Shown in pieces: positions 1 through 8,136 of a stretch of 64,000 nt of DNA; within the stretch, counting starts at the first letter, position 1, and every line of letters begins with the position of its first letter. Made by a program: the position numbers and the translations under genes. The notes below the pieces were generated by a model. It did no database searches. It was not told the DNA's origin and saw only the letters and a program-made list of their open reading frames with translations. This DNA comes from Candidatus Uabimicrobium amorphum (GTDB lineage Bacteria; Planctomycetota; Uabimicrobiia; Uabimicrobiales; Uabimicrobiaceae): the NCBI RefSeq assembly GCF_009002475.1, contig NZ_AP019860.1, forward strand, positions 5,904,501-5,968,500, written 5' to 3'.

Positions 1-1
1 C

Positions 2-2710
2 ACCACAACGCAGTACAAGAAAATTTTTCTGATCTGTGGGATACTAACTATTGTCCTTGGTTCTCTTGCCGCAACTCTCGAAATCAATTTGAGTTTTTTG
101 GCGATCATGCCGGAAGACGAGGAACTCAATCGCTTTAAAAAAGTTACAGCAAAATTTGGGGCATCTTCAGACCTACTGATTGCTGTGGAGAGTGACAATC
201 CTCAACAATCCAAAAAATTTGCTCGCGCGCTGGAAAAAGCGTTTGACCAAGCGCGTGACGCGGGTACTTTGTCGGTGGTACGTTCTTTTCGCTATAAAAT
301 CGACACAGATTTTTATCGCAAGTACGGTTTGCTGCTCACACAAAACCAACAGCTTGAGGATTTGGCAAACTTTTTCGAAAAAAACAATTACCCACTACGT
401 GCGACATATCGCGACTTGTCTCTGCCTGGCCTTCTCGAAAAAACGTACGCGTTGTTGCAATTCAACTCTCTACAGCTCGATTCGTTACAAGCTCCGAAAG
501 AGCAAGACATACAAAAAAATTTACGTCAATTTCGCACATGGCTTGATGTAATGCATATGTATGTTACACAAGGAAGCGATGTGCAATCTTCGCAAGTGAA
601 GGAAAAAATATCTTCGTTATTTTCTGCCGAAAACCGTGTGTTTCTCGATGTCGACGATGGTTATATTTTTTCTCAAGATAAAAAAATGCTGCTTATCTTT
701 ATGAGATTAAATGTCGATTTGATTGAAGTTCCTTTTGGCATATCGTTTTTTGAAGACATAAAGAGAATCACCCAAGAAACGGTAGATCAATATCCAGGCA
801 TTACAGTGGGATTTAGTGGTATGATGGCCACCGGATATGAGGACCAGGCCTTTACCTTAAATCGCTTTCAATGGCTATCATTTCTCTCTCTCATTATGGT
901 GACCATGCTATTTTTTTACATTTCGAAACTTGCCTTGGGACCGATACTTGTTGCCATTCCCATGTTAATGGCCATGGTGTGGACTTTTGGTATGGTGAAA
1001 ATAGGCATTGGATTTGTGAGCATCACTTCGATGATATTTGCCATACTTCTTTTTGGTTTGGGGGTTGATTTTGCCATTCACATTATGGTGCGAATCAATG
1101 AGGAATACAAAAAGACGTTGGACTATCAGGTGGCAATCCAACAGGCAGTGGTTACAAGTGGACGTGGAATTATTACAGGTGGTGTGACATCGGCCATGGC
1201 CTTTTTTGCGATGTGTGTCGCTGAAGATAAAGCGGCGAATCATTTGGGATTTACCACAGGGTGGGGACTCTTGAGTTGTATGATCGTCATGGTAGTGTTT
1301 TTTCCCGCTATTTTGTATCTTCTTCTCAAGGGAAACAAAACGAAAGCATATTACGGATACAAAGACAATCGCTTCCTGACATGGTGGGCACAACAAATAC
1401 AAAGACACCCGTATAATTTTTTGGTACTTTCTATTGTGGCACTGCTATTTTTTGGCTACCAGATACGCCATTTTCGCATGGAATACAATTTGGAAAAAAT
1501 TATCCAGCGCAATATTCCCTCGTTAGAAACAAAACGCAAAGTACAAGCAAAATTTAATCGCACCAACGATTTCGTGATGGTAACCGCTAGTGATCTCGAA
1601 GAAGACCGCGAATTCACACAACGCTTGCAAAAATGCGATGTATTTGCCGAAGTAATGTCGATTAGCCAGCTCATTCCTCCTATGCACAAACAGCGCAAAC
1701 GTTTAAAAAGGATAGAACGCATTCACGAAGTGGTAAAAGAACTACGGGCGCGTAATGTACCTGGACGCGATGAGGTGTCATCGTTTGATGTGGCGCGTAT
1801 TATTCTACTTCTTTCGCGTATGCAATTAGATGTTGTTCTGGTAAAGGAGTTCATTCATTCGTCGCAAACGATGGAGGTTCTCAACGACATCGAGAGTCAG
1901 TTGCGCTCCCTGCGTAGATACATACAAAAGAATGATCACATCGTACGCGAAAATCTGGCATATTTAGAGTCTGTCATTGCCCAACAAGCGATGCAAGCGG
2001 TTAAGACCATAAAAAAACTAACAACAAATATAAGGCCTCTTACCTTGCAAAATCTACCTGGGTATTTTCGCGAGCGTTTTGAGAGCAATACCGGTGATGA
2101 GTTTTTAATATTCGCCTACCCTAAGGATAGTAGTCTGGATCCTGACAATATTGATGAAATTGAAAGGGCGCTACAAAACATTGCTCCGGGAAAAGCGACG
2201 GGGATGTTGGTCATTACCAAAAAATTTGTCACCGGAGGTTTGCGCGACTTTCCGATTATTCTCTCTGCAGTACTTATTGTTCTTGTGGTGATATTGCTTC
2301 TGGATTTTCGCAGCCCTAAGTACTTATTTTTTGCCATTCTACCACTTGTATTTAGTGGAATAATTAGTATGGGCATTATATGCATGAGCAATGTCACTAT
2401 TAGTATTTTAATGTTGTCGGCGTTCCCGCTTATATTCGGCATTGGTATCGATGACGGGGTTCATATTGTGCATCGCTTTCGCGAAAATGGTGATATCATC
2501 AAAACCATCAGTGAGACAGGACGTGCTATTTTGTTGACAACCATCACTACTTTAGTTAGTTTTGGGGCACTGCTTTTTACCAACCACAGTGGTCTTATTG
2601 GCTTGGGAATTTTAGTGGGGGTAGGAGTGAGCTTGTGCTTTGTTTTCTCGGTAACTATTTTGCCTGTGGCCCTTATTTTATTTGATCAAGAAAAATTACC
2701 AAAGGAGTAA
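2..2710 (+). CDS. RND/MMPL-family exporter, 5' end cut by window edge
   Basis: The reading frame is open to the left edge, so the true start lies outside the window; a first membrane helix is already visible before the first internal start-like codon at 89. About 902 residues are visible. The layout is that of an RND/MMPL transporter: one helix, a large periplasmic loop (N-S-L-x-F-L-A-I-M-P-E-D-E boundary), a block of about five helices with G-L-G-V-D-F-A-I-H, a short loop, then the same plan again in the second half with I-G-I-D-D-G-V-H. The Asp residues in those two helices are the expected proton-relay positions. The substrate is unknown; hopanoid/lipid exporters and Patched-like proteins share this plan. 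The stop is 5 bp before the cyclase gene, whose ribosome-binding site overlaps this stop, so the two are probably co-transcribed. Confidence 0.88.
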   Translation, partial: TTTQYKKIFLICGILTIVLGSLAATLEINLSFLAIMPEDEELNRFKKVTAKFGASSDLLIAVESDNPQQSKKFARALEKAFDQARDAGTLSVVRSFRYKIDTDFYRKYGLLLTQNQQLEDLANFFEKNNYPLRATYRDLSLPGLLEKTYALLQFNSLQLDSLQAPKEQDIQKNLRQFRTWLDVMHMYVTQGSDVQSSQVKEKISSLFSAENRVFLDVDDGYIFSQDKKMLLIFMRLNVDLIEVPFGISFFEDIKRITQETVDQYPGITVGFSGMMATGYEDQAFTLNRFQWLSFLSLIMVTMLFFYISKLALGPILVAIPMLMAMVWTFGMVKIGIGFVSITSMIFAILLFGLGVDFAIHIMVRINEEYKKTLDYQVAIQQAVVTSGRGIITGGVTSAMAFFAMCVAEDKAANHLGFTTGWGLLSCMIVMVVFFPAILYLLLKGNKTKAYYGYKDNRFLTWWAQQIQRHPYNFLVLSIVALLFFGYQIRHFRMEYNLEKIIQRNIPSLETKRKVQAKFNRTNDFVMVTASDLEEDREFTQRLQKCDVFAEVMSISQLIPPMHKQRKRLKRIERIHEVVKELRARNVPGRDEVSSFDVARIILLLSRMQLDVVLVKEFIHSSQTMEVLNDIESQLRSLRRYIQKNDHIVRENLAYLESVIAQQAMQAVKTIKKLTTNIRPLTLQNLPGYFRERFESNTGDEFLIFAYPKDSSLDPDNIDEIERALQNIAPGKATGMLVITKKFVTGGLRDFPIILSAVLIVLVVILLLDFRSPKYLFFAILPLVFSGIISMGIICMSNVTISILMLSAFPLIFGIGIDDGVHIVHRFRENGDIIKTISETGRAILLTTITTLVSFGALLFTNHSGLIGLGILVGVGVSLCFVFSVTILPVALILFDQEKLPKE

Positions 2711-2715
2711 TTAAG

Positions 2716-4890
2716 ATGCGCGTCAGTATACGAACTAGTATTCTCGTAGTATTGTTGTTCCTTATCATTCTTTGTTCTAGTATGCTTATTACAGTATTTT
2801 ATTTTAACAGTAAAATTTCTGTACAATTCATCTTAAAAGATTTGATGCGCAACATTTCTCTGCATATGGCGGATAAATGTGTTAATTACTTGTATACGGC
2901 AGAAACCGCTTCTAAATTAAGCAAGAATCTCACCGCAAATCAGGTGGTGCAAACACAAAACCCAAAAATTTTGCTACAGTATTTTCGGCAGCTTCTTCAT
3001 GTAAATAAGCAATTTGCTATGGTCACTTTCGGAAAAGTAGATGGTGACTTTTTTATGGTCAAACGCATGCCCGATGACACCTTCAGTACAAAGACAGTAC
3101 GCCGAACATCAAAATTTGTTTATAGTACATGGGAACACGAAAACCCGCAGTGGGCGAAACAGTACCCTAATGCGAAGGAGTCTCTAAAAACAGCCTTTGA
3201 TCCACGTAAACGTCCGTGGTTTCAAGAATCGACAAAGACGCAAAAAGTTAGTTGGACAGACGTATATCTTTTTTACAGTGACAAGACACCGGGAATTACT
3301 TGTTCAACACCTGTATATGATAAAAACAAAAAGTTGATAGGCGTCGTGGGAATAGACATCAGTATTAGTGGTTTTTCGTTTTTCCTTGGTAACTTACGCA
3401 TCGGTAACAACGGTAAGGCTTTTATCTTGAATCACAAAGATGAGGTGATTGCACTTCCGGCAAAAGATCGCGAAGATATTCGCAAAATATCGCAACGCCA
3501 CGATGACATGAAAGGAACCGTTTCTTACAAACTGTGCCATGCAAAAGATGCTCCCAATCCAACACTACAAACATTTTATACTTCGCTACAACTCAAAGTT
3601 AAGAACAACAAGAAACTCAAAAGCAGATTCAAAGAATACCTAGACACCACTTCGAAAAAGCTAAAAAGCAACTACAAATCGCTATTTCTTAAAGCAAATG
3701 AAATGCTATCTGACGAAATCGTGAATGTTTCGTTTGAACATGGTGGCGAGGACTATATTGCGATGTACGCTCCGTTCGCTAAAGAGATGGGCTGGAATTG
3801 GAAAATAGTCATTATTTCACCTGAAGATGATTTTATGTCAGTAGTGTACTGGACAAATATCATTAGTTTCGTCATTGCTGGTTTGAGTATCGCGATTGCT
3901 CTTATCGTTAGCTTGTTTTTCTCAAAGCGCTTATCTTCGTCTCTCAAGACACTTGAGAGCGAGATGGAAAAAGTCAAGAATTTACAATTGAACAAGGGCA
4001 CGATGGCACGCTCGCGAATTATAGAGGTCGATCGCATGACTTTGGCTTTTGAGAAAATGAAATCCGGACTACGAAGTTTTAAAAAATTTGTGCCAAGTGA
4101 TGTGGTGCATAATCTTTTAGCCGGATCAAGAGAAGCTTGTTTGGGGGGAGAAAAGAAAAATATCACCACATTCTTTTCCGATGTTGTTGGTTTTACAACT
4201 ATTGCCGAATCGATGTCGACAGAAGATTTATTACAACATCTAAGCGAGTATCTCGATATGGCGAGCAATACGATTCACGGTTACCAAGGAACAGTCGACA
4301 AGTTTATTGGAGATGCCGTGATGGCGTTTTGGGGAGCACCTCACGATGTACAAGATCATGCGATTCTAGCATGCCGCGCCGCGCTTATTACCAAACATCA
4401 GACACAAAAGTTGGCGAAAAAATGGCAAGGCAATGTGGAGTGGAAAGTTCGCATTGGTATCAATACCGGCGAGGCGATTGTCGGTAATATGGGGTGCGAT
4501 GATCGCATGGACTACACCGCTGTGGGAGATAGCGTTAACTTAGCCAGTCGCTTAGAAGCGATCAACAAAGTGTATGGAACAACGATCGTGATCGGTGAAA
4601 GTACTTATCATGTGGTGAAAGATCATTTCGAAACGCGCCTTCTCGACTTTGTCGTTGTGAAAGGAAAAACTCAGTGTGTGGCGATTTACGAGCTAATTGC
4701 GGAGAAAGACGACATCTCACCCGCAAAACAAAAAGTTGCGCGTCTTTATACCGCCGGTATGCTCGCCTACAATGAAAAAAACTGGCAAAAGGCCCTAGAA
4801 ATATTTCATCAAGTAGCAGAACAAGACCCTCAAGACCAACCGACTCATCTTGCCATCGAAAAATGCGAACGGGAGCTAGCAGGGAACTAA
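2716..4890 (+). CDS. Cache-HAMP class III adenylate cyclase with TPR-like tail
   Basis: This is a membrane receptor cyclase that should make cAMP in response to an extracytoplasmic ligand. Order: helix at about 8-31, double-Cache-type sensor at about 40-345, second helix at about 377-400, HAMP-like linker, class III cyclase domain at about 478-650, and a C-terminal TPR-like pair of helices. Both metal Asp residues are visible (F-F-S-D-V-V-G-F-T and D-K-F-I-G-D-A-V-M-A-F-W-G), as are the adenine-selecting Lys in the second motif and the transition-state Asn/Arg in V-N-L-A-S-R-L. The other base-selecting position is Thr (Y-T-A-V-G), as in class IIIb enzymes. Ribosome-binding site AAAGGAG lies across the stop of the upstream exporter. 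The ligand is not predictable from sequence. Confidence 0.92.
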   Translation: MRVSIRTSILVVLLFLIILCSSMLITVFYFNSKISVQFILKDLMRNISLHMADKCVNYLYTAETASKLSKNLTANQVVQTQNPKILLQYFRQLLHVNKQFAMVTFGKVDGDFFMVKRMPDDTFSTKTVRRTSKFVYSTWEHENPQWAKQYPNAKESLKTAFDPRKRPWFQESTKTQKVSWTDVYLFYSDKTPGITCSTPVYDKNKKLIGVVGIDISISGFSFFLGNLRIGNNGKAFILNHKDEVIALPAKDREDIRKISQRHDDMKGTVSYKLCHAKDAPNPTLQTFYTSLQLKVKNNKKLKSRFKEYLDTTSKKLKSNYKSLFLKANEMLSDEIVNVSFEHGGEDYIAMYAPFAKEMGWNWKIVIISPEDDFMSVVYWTNIISFVIAGLSIAIALIVSLFFSKRLSSSLKTLESEMEKVKNLQLNKGTMARSRIIEVDRMTLAFEKMKSGLRSFKKFVPSDVVHNLLAGSREACLGGEKKNITTFFSDVVGFTTIAESMSTEDLLQHLSEYLDMASNTIHGYQGTVDKFIGDAVMAFWGAPHDVQDHAILACRAALITKHQTQKLAKKWQGNVEWKVRIGINTGEAIVGNMGCDDRMDYTAVGDSVNLASRLEAINKVYGTTIVIGESTYHVVKDHFETRLLDFVVVKGKTQCVAIYELIAEKDDISPAKQKVARLYTAGMLAYNEKNWQKALEIFHQVAEQDPQDQPTHLAIEKCERELAGN

Positions 4891-4926
4891 AACTGCCAGA
4901 ATTCCAAGAACCGTTCGCTCTCATGT

Positions 4927-5004
4927 GTCATTCCCGCGTAAGTGGGAAACCAGCAACATAAAATTGACTTGTAAACGCTGGATCCCCATTTTTATGGGGA
5001 TGAC
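4927..5004. repeat. Palindromic intergenic repeat (REP-like)
   Basis: An inverted pair GTCATTCCC / GGGGATGAC (8 of 9 matching) encloses a second pair CCAGC / GCTGG. Each arm also contains its own small hairpin (TTCCCGCGTAAGTGGGAA and ATCCCCATTTTTATGGGGAT). This matches the general form of the 'GTCATTCCCGCG...GGGATGAC' palindromes scattered between genes in many bacteria. It sits downstream of the cyclase gene and could also help end its transcript. A third partial arm (GGGATGATCCCC) follows near 5054. The rest of the 4891-5298 gap is AT-rich and holds no other gene. Confidence 0.6.
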
Positions 5005-5192
5005 ATGTACTTGTAAGTTTTACATTATAAGGTATTACATCCTGATTTTGCAGGGATGATCCCCCTAAGTAAAAAAATTTATCCGCCCACAAATACCTAC
5101 GCCAAACCACTTCCACACCAACGAATACCTACACTAGCCACCACAAATGAATACAAATTGTCATATAAGTAATTATTTTTTCATTTTTTTAC

Positions 5193-5221
5193 TTGATAAA
5201 TGTATCACTTTAATATATGTT
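5193..5221 (+). promoter_or_regulatory. Possible sigma-70-type promoter for the 5299 gene
   Basis: TTGATA (5193-5198) and TATGTT (5216-5221) are separated by 17 bp inside an AT-rich stretch, about 78 bp before the start codon. The -35 match is good and the -10 match is moderate. This is a visual match only. Confidence 0.3.
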
Positions 5222-5298
5222 AATATGAAAACAGGAAGACAATTACAGTCTTTATTGCAAAAAACTATTTATCAACTGCAATTTTAAGGAGATTTAGC

Positions 5299-5625
5299 AT
5301 GCGTCTTAAAAACAACCTAAGGATTGAAATCTCTAATGAAGTTAACGGTGACAATAAAGTTTTTCTTGCCAAACGTGGAAAACCAATTCCTACTTGCTGT
5401 TCGTTTTATTTTACCCAACCTTCTGAATCAATCCTTTTGCTCAAATATGGTGACAAAACACTATTATGGGAAGTAATTCCCTGCGCAAAAAGAGTTGTTG
5501 TAAATAAATTGAAGATCACTAAATTCACACTGTCTTTTAATTTAGTAGCGGATGGGAAAATGCTGGGGAGGCATCATGCATCATTGCATAATTCGGTGGC
5601 GAATTTATCTCTTTCCAGGCTGTAA
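5299..5625 (+). CDS. Small protein resembling an Hsp70 substrate-binding beta domain
   Basis: The protein has 108 residues and good ribosome-binding site AAGGAG 8 bp before the ATG. No signal peptide or membrane segment is seen. The order of short motifs (G-K-P-I-P-T near residue 27, then a beta-rich stretch, then F-T-L-S-F-N-L-V-A-D-G-K-M-L near 78-91) resembles the Hsp70/DnaK substrate-binding beta-sandwich, where G-x-P-I-P-T is followed by a strand ending in x-F-x-x-D-x-x-G-x-L. There is no ATPase domain. The similarity is weak and is my own reading; a structure-based search would be needed. It is followed by a hairpin-T terminator, so it looks monocistronic. The function is unknown. Confidence 0.6.
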   Translation: MRLKNNLRIEISNEVNGDNKVFLAKRGKPIPTCCSFYFTQPSESILLLKYGDKTLLWEVIPCAKRVVVNKLKITKFTLSFNLVADGKMLGRHHASLHNSVANLSLSRL

Positions 5626-5657
5626 AGTATTTACCCGAAATTTATCAAAGATCAATT

Positions 5658-5682
5658 CATGCGAGAATACGCATGCTTTTTT
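5658..5682 (+). terminator. Intrinsic terminator after the 5299 gene
   Basis: A 6-bp stem CATGCG/CGCATG with a 6-nt loop is followed by a C and six T on the plus strand, 33 bp after the stop codon. Confidence 0.55.
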
Positions 5683-5696
5683 GGAATGATTGCTTG

Positions 5697-5739
5697 GTGA
5701 CGAAGGCGCTTAGTTTACGATAATTGGCGTCTTCGTCAC
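5697..5739. repeat. Long inverted repeat between convergent genes
   Basis: GTGACGAAGGCGC pairs with GCGTCTTCGTCAC over 13 bp with one G-T pair; the loop is 17 nt. It lies between the ends of the convergent genes at 5625 (+) and 5761 (-). No T tract follows on the minus strand, so a terminator role is only possible. Confidence 0.4.
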
Positions 5740-5760
5740 ACAAGTATAACGAGTGTACGT

Positions 5761-6114
5761 TTACTTACTACTATAAATAAATTGTTCTGACATCGCTGTT
5801 GTTCCTATCGCGGCGAGTGGAATACCAATTATTTTGACAGGCATTAACACACCATAGCCAAGCCATGGTTCGCGATTTTGCCATCCCCAAATTGTTTTAC
5901 TTACCTTCGGAACGTTCAATGTTCCACGCGCAGGGTTGACAAGTGCAATATCGACAACACACGCGACAATGTATGTGGGCAACAAAACAGGAGACAGAGC
6001 CAATTTGGTTGCGTCATTTTTCGGGAAAGTGTTATCTCGTAAATAGTTTGCCGTGGGCAATTGACATGAGACGATGAAAACGCACATAGCAACTAAAAAA
6101 TAATGTTTTCGCAT
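5761..6114 (-). CDS. Small lipoprotein, YceK/YidQ-like
   Basis: The protein has 117 residues and a lipoprotein signal peptide ending F-I-V-S-C, so it should be lipid-anchored after cleavage before Cys17. The mature part has hydrophobic stretches (S-P-V-L-L-P-T-Y-I-V-A-C-V-V-D-I-A-L-V-N-P and P-V-K-I-I-G-I-P-L-A-A-I-G-T). These recall the short YceK/YidQ group of lipoproteins, although I cannot confirm membership. Its ribosome-binding site GAGGAG lies in the last codons of the glycerophosphodiesterase gene, so the two are translationally linked. The function is unknown. Confidence 0.7.
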   Translation of the reverse strand: MRKHYFLVAMCVFIVSCQLPTANYLRDNTFPKNDATKLALSPVLLPTYIVACVVDIALVNPARGTLNVPKVSKTIWGWQNREPWLGYGVLMPVKIIGIPLAAIGTTAMSEQFIYSSK

Positions 6115-6116
6115 CT

Positions 6117-7076
6117 CTACTCCTCTTTCAAATGATTAATTATGCGAACGATACGATTGGGATAGTCGGATATAATTCCCCTTACTCCTGAACGAATGAG
6201 AACTTCCATTTGTTTGGGGTCATTTACTGTCCATACATTTGTCTTTATACCCTCTTTTATAGAATTTTGTACTGGTTCTAAAGGAAGTTGTCCGTTGTTG
6301 CGAAAGCGTATGGAATGAAAGCCAAATGTTACTAATTTTAGGTTTGCCGCATCTGCTTGGATAGATTTGCAATAAGTTCCCGGTTTAAAAATTCGCGCGC
6401 TACACAAAGCGGCGGTTGCAATCTTGGCATTGTATTTTTTGCATTTTACAATCTCATAATGATCAAAAGATGAGATGATGACTTGATTCTCGACTTGTTC
6501 TTTTTCCACCAAAGAAACTACTTTTTTGGCGATATCAGGGTAAAATTGTGCGATGGATTTAATCTCTATATTCACGTAGCAACTATTTTTCTTGGCAAAT
6601 TTCAGTACATCTTGTAAACGCGGAATTTTTACCTTGCCACTGACATAAAATGCAACATCTTCCTCGGTAATGAGTTTACGTTCCTCTTTCGTATAATTGA
6701 TCTTCTCCATTTTCTTTACAAACCAAGAACCCGCGTCTAACTTTTGCAGTTCATCGTAGGTAAAATCGTTGACAAAATATGTGTCGCGATCTGGAAACAC
6801 TTTTGCGACATCGGTGCACTTTGTCAAAACGTCATCATGAAACACAATGACAACGCCGTCTTTGGAAACATGTGTATCGAGCTCAAACATGTGTGCCCCC
6901 ATGGCAATGGCTTTTTTAAAAGCGACCATTGTATTCTCGGGAGCATAAGCACTTGCACCACGATGGGCAATTGCCAAAACTTCAAATGGTTGTTTTTGTC
7001 CATATAAAAAAGGATTGTGCTGCGCGTGAACTGATATAGATAAAAGTATTACCAGTAGTGTAATATATTTTTTCAT
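6117..7076 (-). CDS. Exported glycerophosphodiester phosphodiesterase
   Basis: It hydrolyses glycerophosphodiesters (deacylated phospholipids) to glycerol-3-phosphate and an alcohol. An N-terminal signal peptide (residues 1-18) puts it outside the cytoplasm. The GDPD signature is clear: H-R-G-A-S-A-Y-A-P-E-N-T at about 38-49, F-E-L-D-T-H at about 69-74, and V-F-H-D-D about 12 residues later. These give the catalytic His pair and the metal-binding Glu/Asp. The C-terminal part has the usual T-V-N-D and G-I-I-S-D-Y-P. At 319 residues it is of normal length. The gene lies 26 bp after aat on the same strand and is followed at once by the lipoprotein gene. Confidence 0.93.
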   Translation of the reverse strand: MKKYITLLVILLSISVHAQHNPFLYGQKQPFEVLAIAHRGASAYAPENTMVAFKKAIAMGAHMFELDTHVSKDGVVIVFHDDVLTKCTDVAKVFPDRDTYFVNDFTYDELQKLDAGSWFVKKMEKINYTKEERKLITEEDVAFYVSGKVKIPRLQDVLKFAKKNSCYVNIEIKSIAQFYPDIAKKVVSLVEKEQVENQVIISSFDHYEIVKCKKYNAKIATAALCSARIFKPGTYCKSIQADAANLKLVTFGFHSIRFRNNGQLPLEPVQNSIKEGIKTNVWTVNDPKQMEVLIRSGVRGIISDYPNRIVRIINHLKEE

Positions 7077-7102
7077 CGATTTACCTTACTAAACCCTGGA
7101 GT

Positions 7103-7780
7103 TTAATCAAATTTCCATTTTTCTTGTTTGGTGGGGTATTCGAGAGCTTTACGCAGTGCATTTTCAAACACCTCGCGCTCCCATAATTTTGCACCAAAGC
7201 GTTGTAAATGATCCGTATGCATCTGACAGTCGATCAGGTGAAATTTCCATTTTTGTAATTGTTTGACTAGATGAACAAAAGCAATCTTTGAAGCGTCGTT
7301 CTCATGTGCAAACATTGATTCGCCATAGAATGCTTTGCCCAAAGATATACCGTACAGCCCACCGACTAACTTACCATCTAACCATGCTTCACAAGAATGA
7401 GCATATCCGTCATCATGTAAACGCGAGTATGCGGCGACCATGTCCTTGTTAATCCATGTTCCATATTGTCCGGGGCGTTTCTTTTTCGCGCACTCTTCGA
7501 TGACCTTGCGAAAACAAGTGTCGAGGGTTATATGAAATTTTTGTTTTTTTACGGCACTGCGTAAAGTGCGCCCAACATAAAGTTCGTCCGGGACGAGAAT
7601 CATTCTTGGAGAAAGAGAGTACCATAAAATAGGTGGATAATTGAACCACGGAAAGATACCTTTTGAGTAGGCTTCGAGCAATGTTTTTGTTGTTAATTGT
7701 CCTCCGACCGCAACGAGACCGTTTTCGTCTGCCTCCACGGGATCGGGAAAACTGCTATGGGGTAAAAGATAACGAACCAT
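7103..7780 (-). CDS. aat: Leucyl/phenylalanyl-tRNA-protein transferase
   Basis: It transfers Leu or Phe from aminoacyl-tRNA to the N terminus of proteins with basic N-terminal residues, marking them for the ClpS/ClpAP N-degron pathway in the cytoplasm. The 225 residues are the full family length. Recognisable blocks include Y-S-K-G-I-F-P-W-F near residue 38, W-Y-S-L-S-P-R near 53, and G-K-A-F-Y-G-E-S-M-F near 148, which contains the catalytic-region residues of the family, then D-C-Q-M-H-T-D-H. No obvious ribosome-binding site precedes the start. It heads a three-gene minus-strand run. Confidence 0.95.
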   Translation of the reverse strand: MVRYLLPHSSFPDPVEADENGLVAVGGQLTTKTLLEAYSKGIFPWFNYPPILWYSLSPRMILVPDELYVGRTLRSAVKKQKFHITLDTCFRKVIEECAKKKRPGQYGTWINKDMVAAYSRLHDDGYAHSCEAWLDGKLVGGLYGISLGKAFYGESMFAHENDASKIAFVHLVKQLQKWKFHLIDCQMHTDHLQRFGAKLWEREVFENALRKALEYPTKQEKWKFD

Positions 7781-7890
7781 ATATAACCTATATATTTTTG
7801 ACGGAATAATTTATTGGAAGTTCAGTGGATAATTTATTATAGTTTGACAAATAGCGACAAATTTAGCAAGCATTTTAGAGGGACAATACT

Positions 7891-8136
7891 ATGTCTGAGA
7901 TAGAACGTATTTTTCGCTTACAAAATGAGTATAGCGAAACAATGAAAAAAACAACTGCAAAAGAGAGAATTGCACTACTAAAAAAATTAGAACGCCACCT
8001 GTATCAAAAAACCCCCGAAATATACAAAGTATGCTATCAAGACTACAAAAAAGGAGAGATGGAAGTTGATTTGGCGGAAATCATGCCTGTCATTACCGAA
8101 GTGCGGCATACGATTCGCAAGTTAAAAAGTGGATGA
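7891..8136 (+). CDS. Aldehyde dehydrogenase, N-terminal part (frame break)
   Basis: These 81 residues match the N-terminal helical part of class 3 / coniferyl-type aldehyde dehydrogenases (K-E-R-I-A-L-L-K-K-L, then E-I-M-P-V-I-T-E-V at the usual spacing). The frame ends in TGA within TTAAAAAGTGGATGAAG. Reading -1 at the A run gives L-K-K-W-M-K-P, the sequence expected in this family, and continues into the next frame. Ribosome-binding site AGAGGG precedes the start. The next frame starts on the overlapping ATGA, so this is either a frameshift mutation with restart, a slippage site, or a sequence error. See the matching entry for the catalytic part. Confidence 0.75.
   Translation: MSEIERIFRLQNEYSETMKKTTAKERIALLKKLERHLYQKTPEIYKVCYQDYKKGEMEVDLAEIMPVITEVRHTIRKLKSG

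Noticed and set aside
2..2710. Naming the RND protein HpnN because a ChbG/HpnK-type gene is in the window
   Set aside because: The two genes are 26 kb apart and no squalene-hopene genes are visible.
7844..7849. TTGACA as a -35 box for the aldehyde dehydrogenase
   Set aside because: The hexamer is perfect, but no acceptable -10 box lies 16-19 bp downstream.
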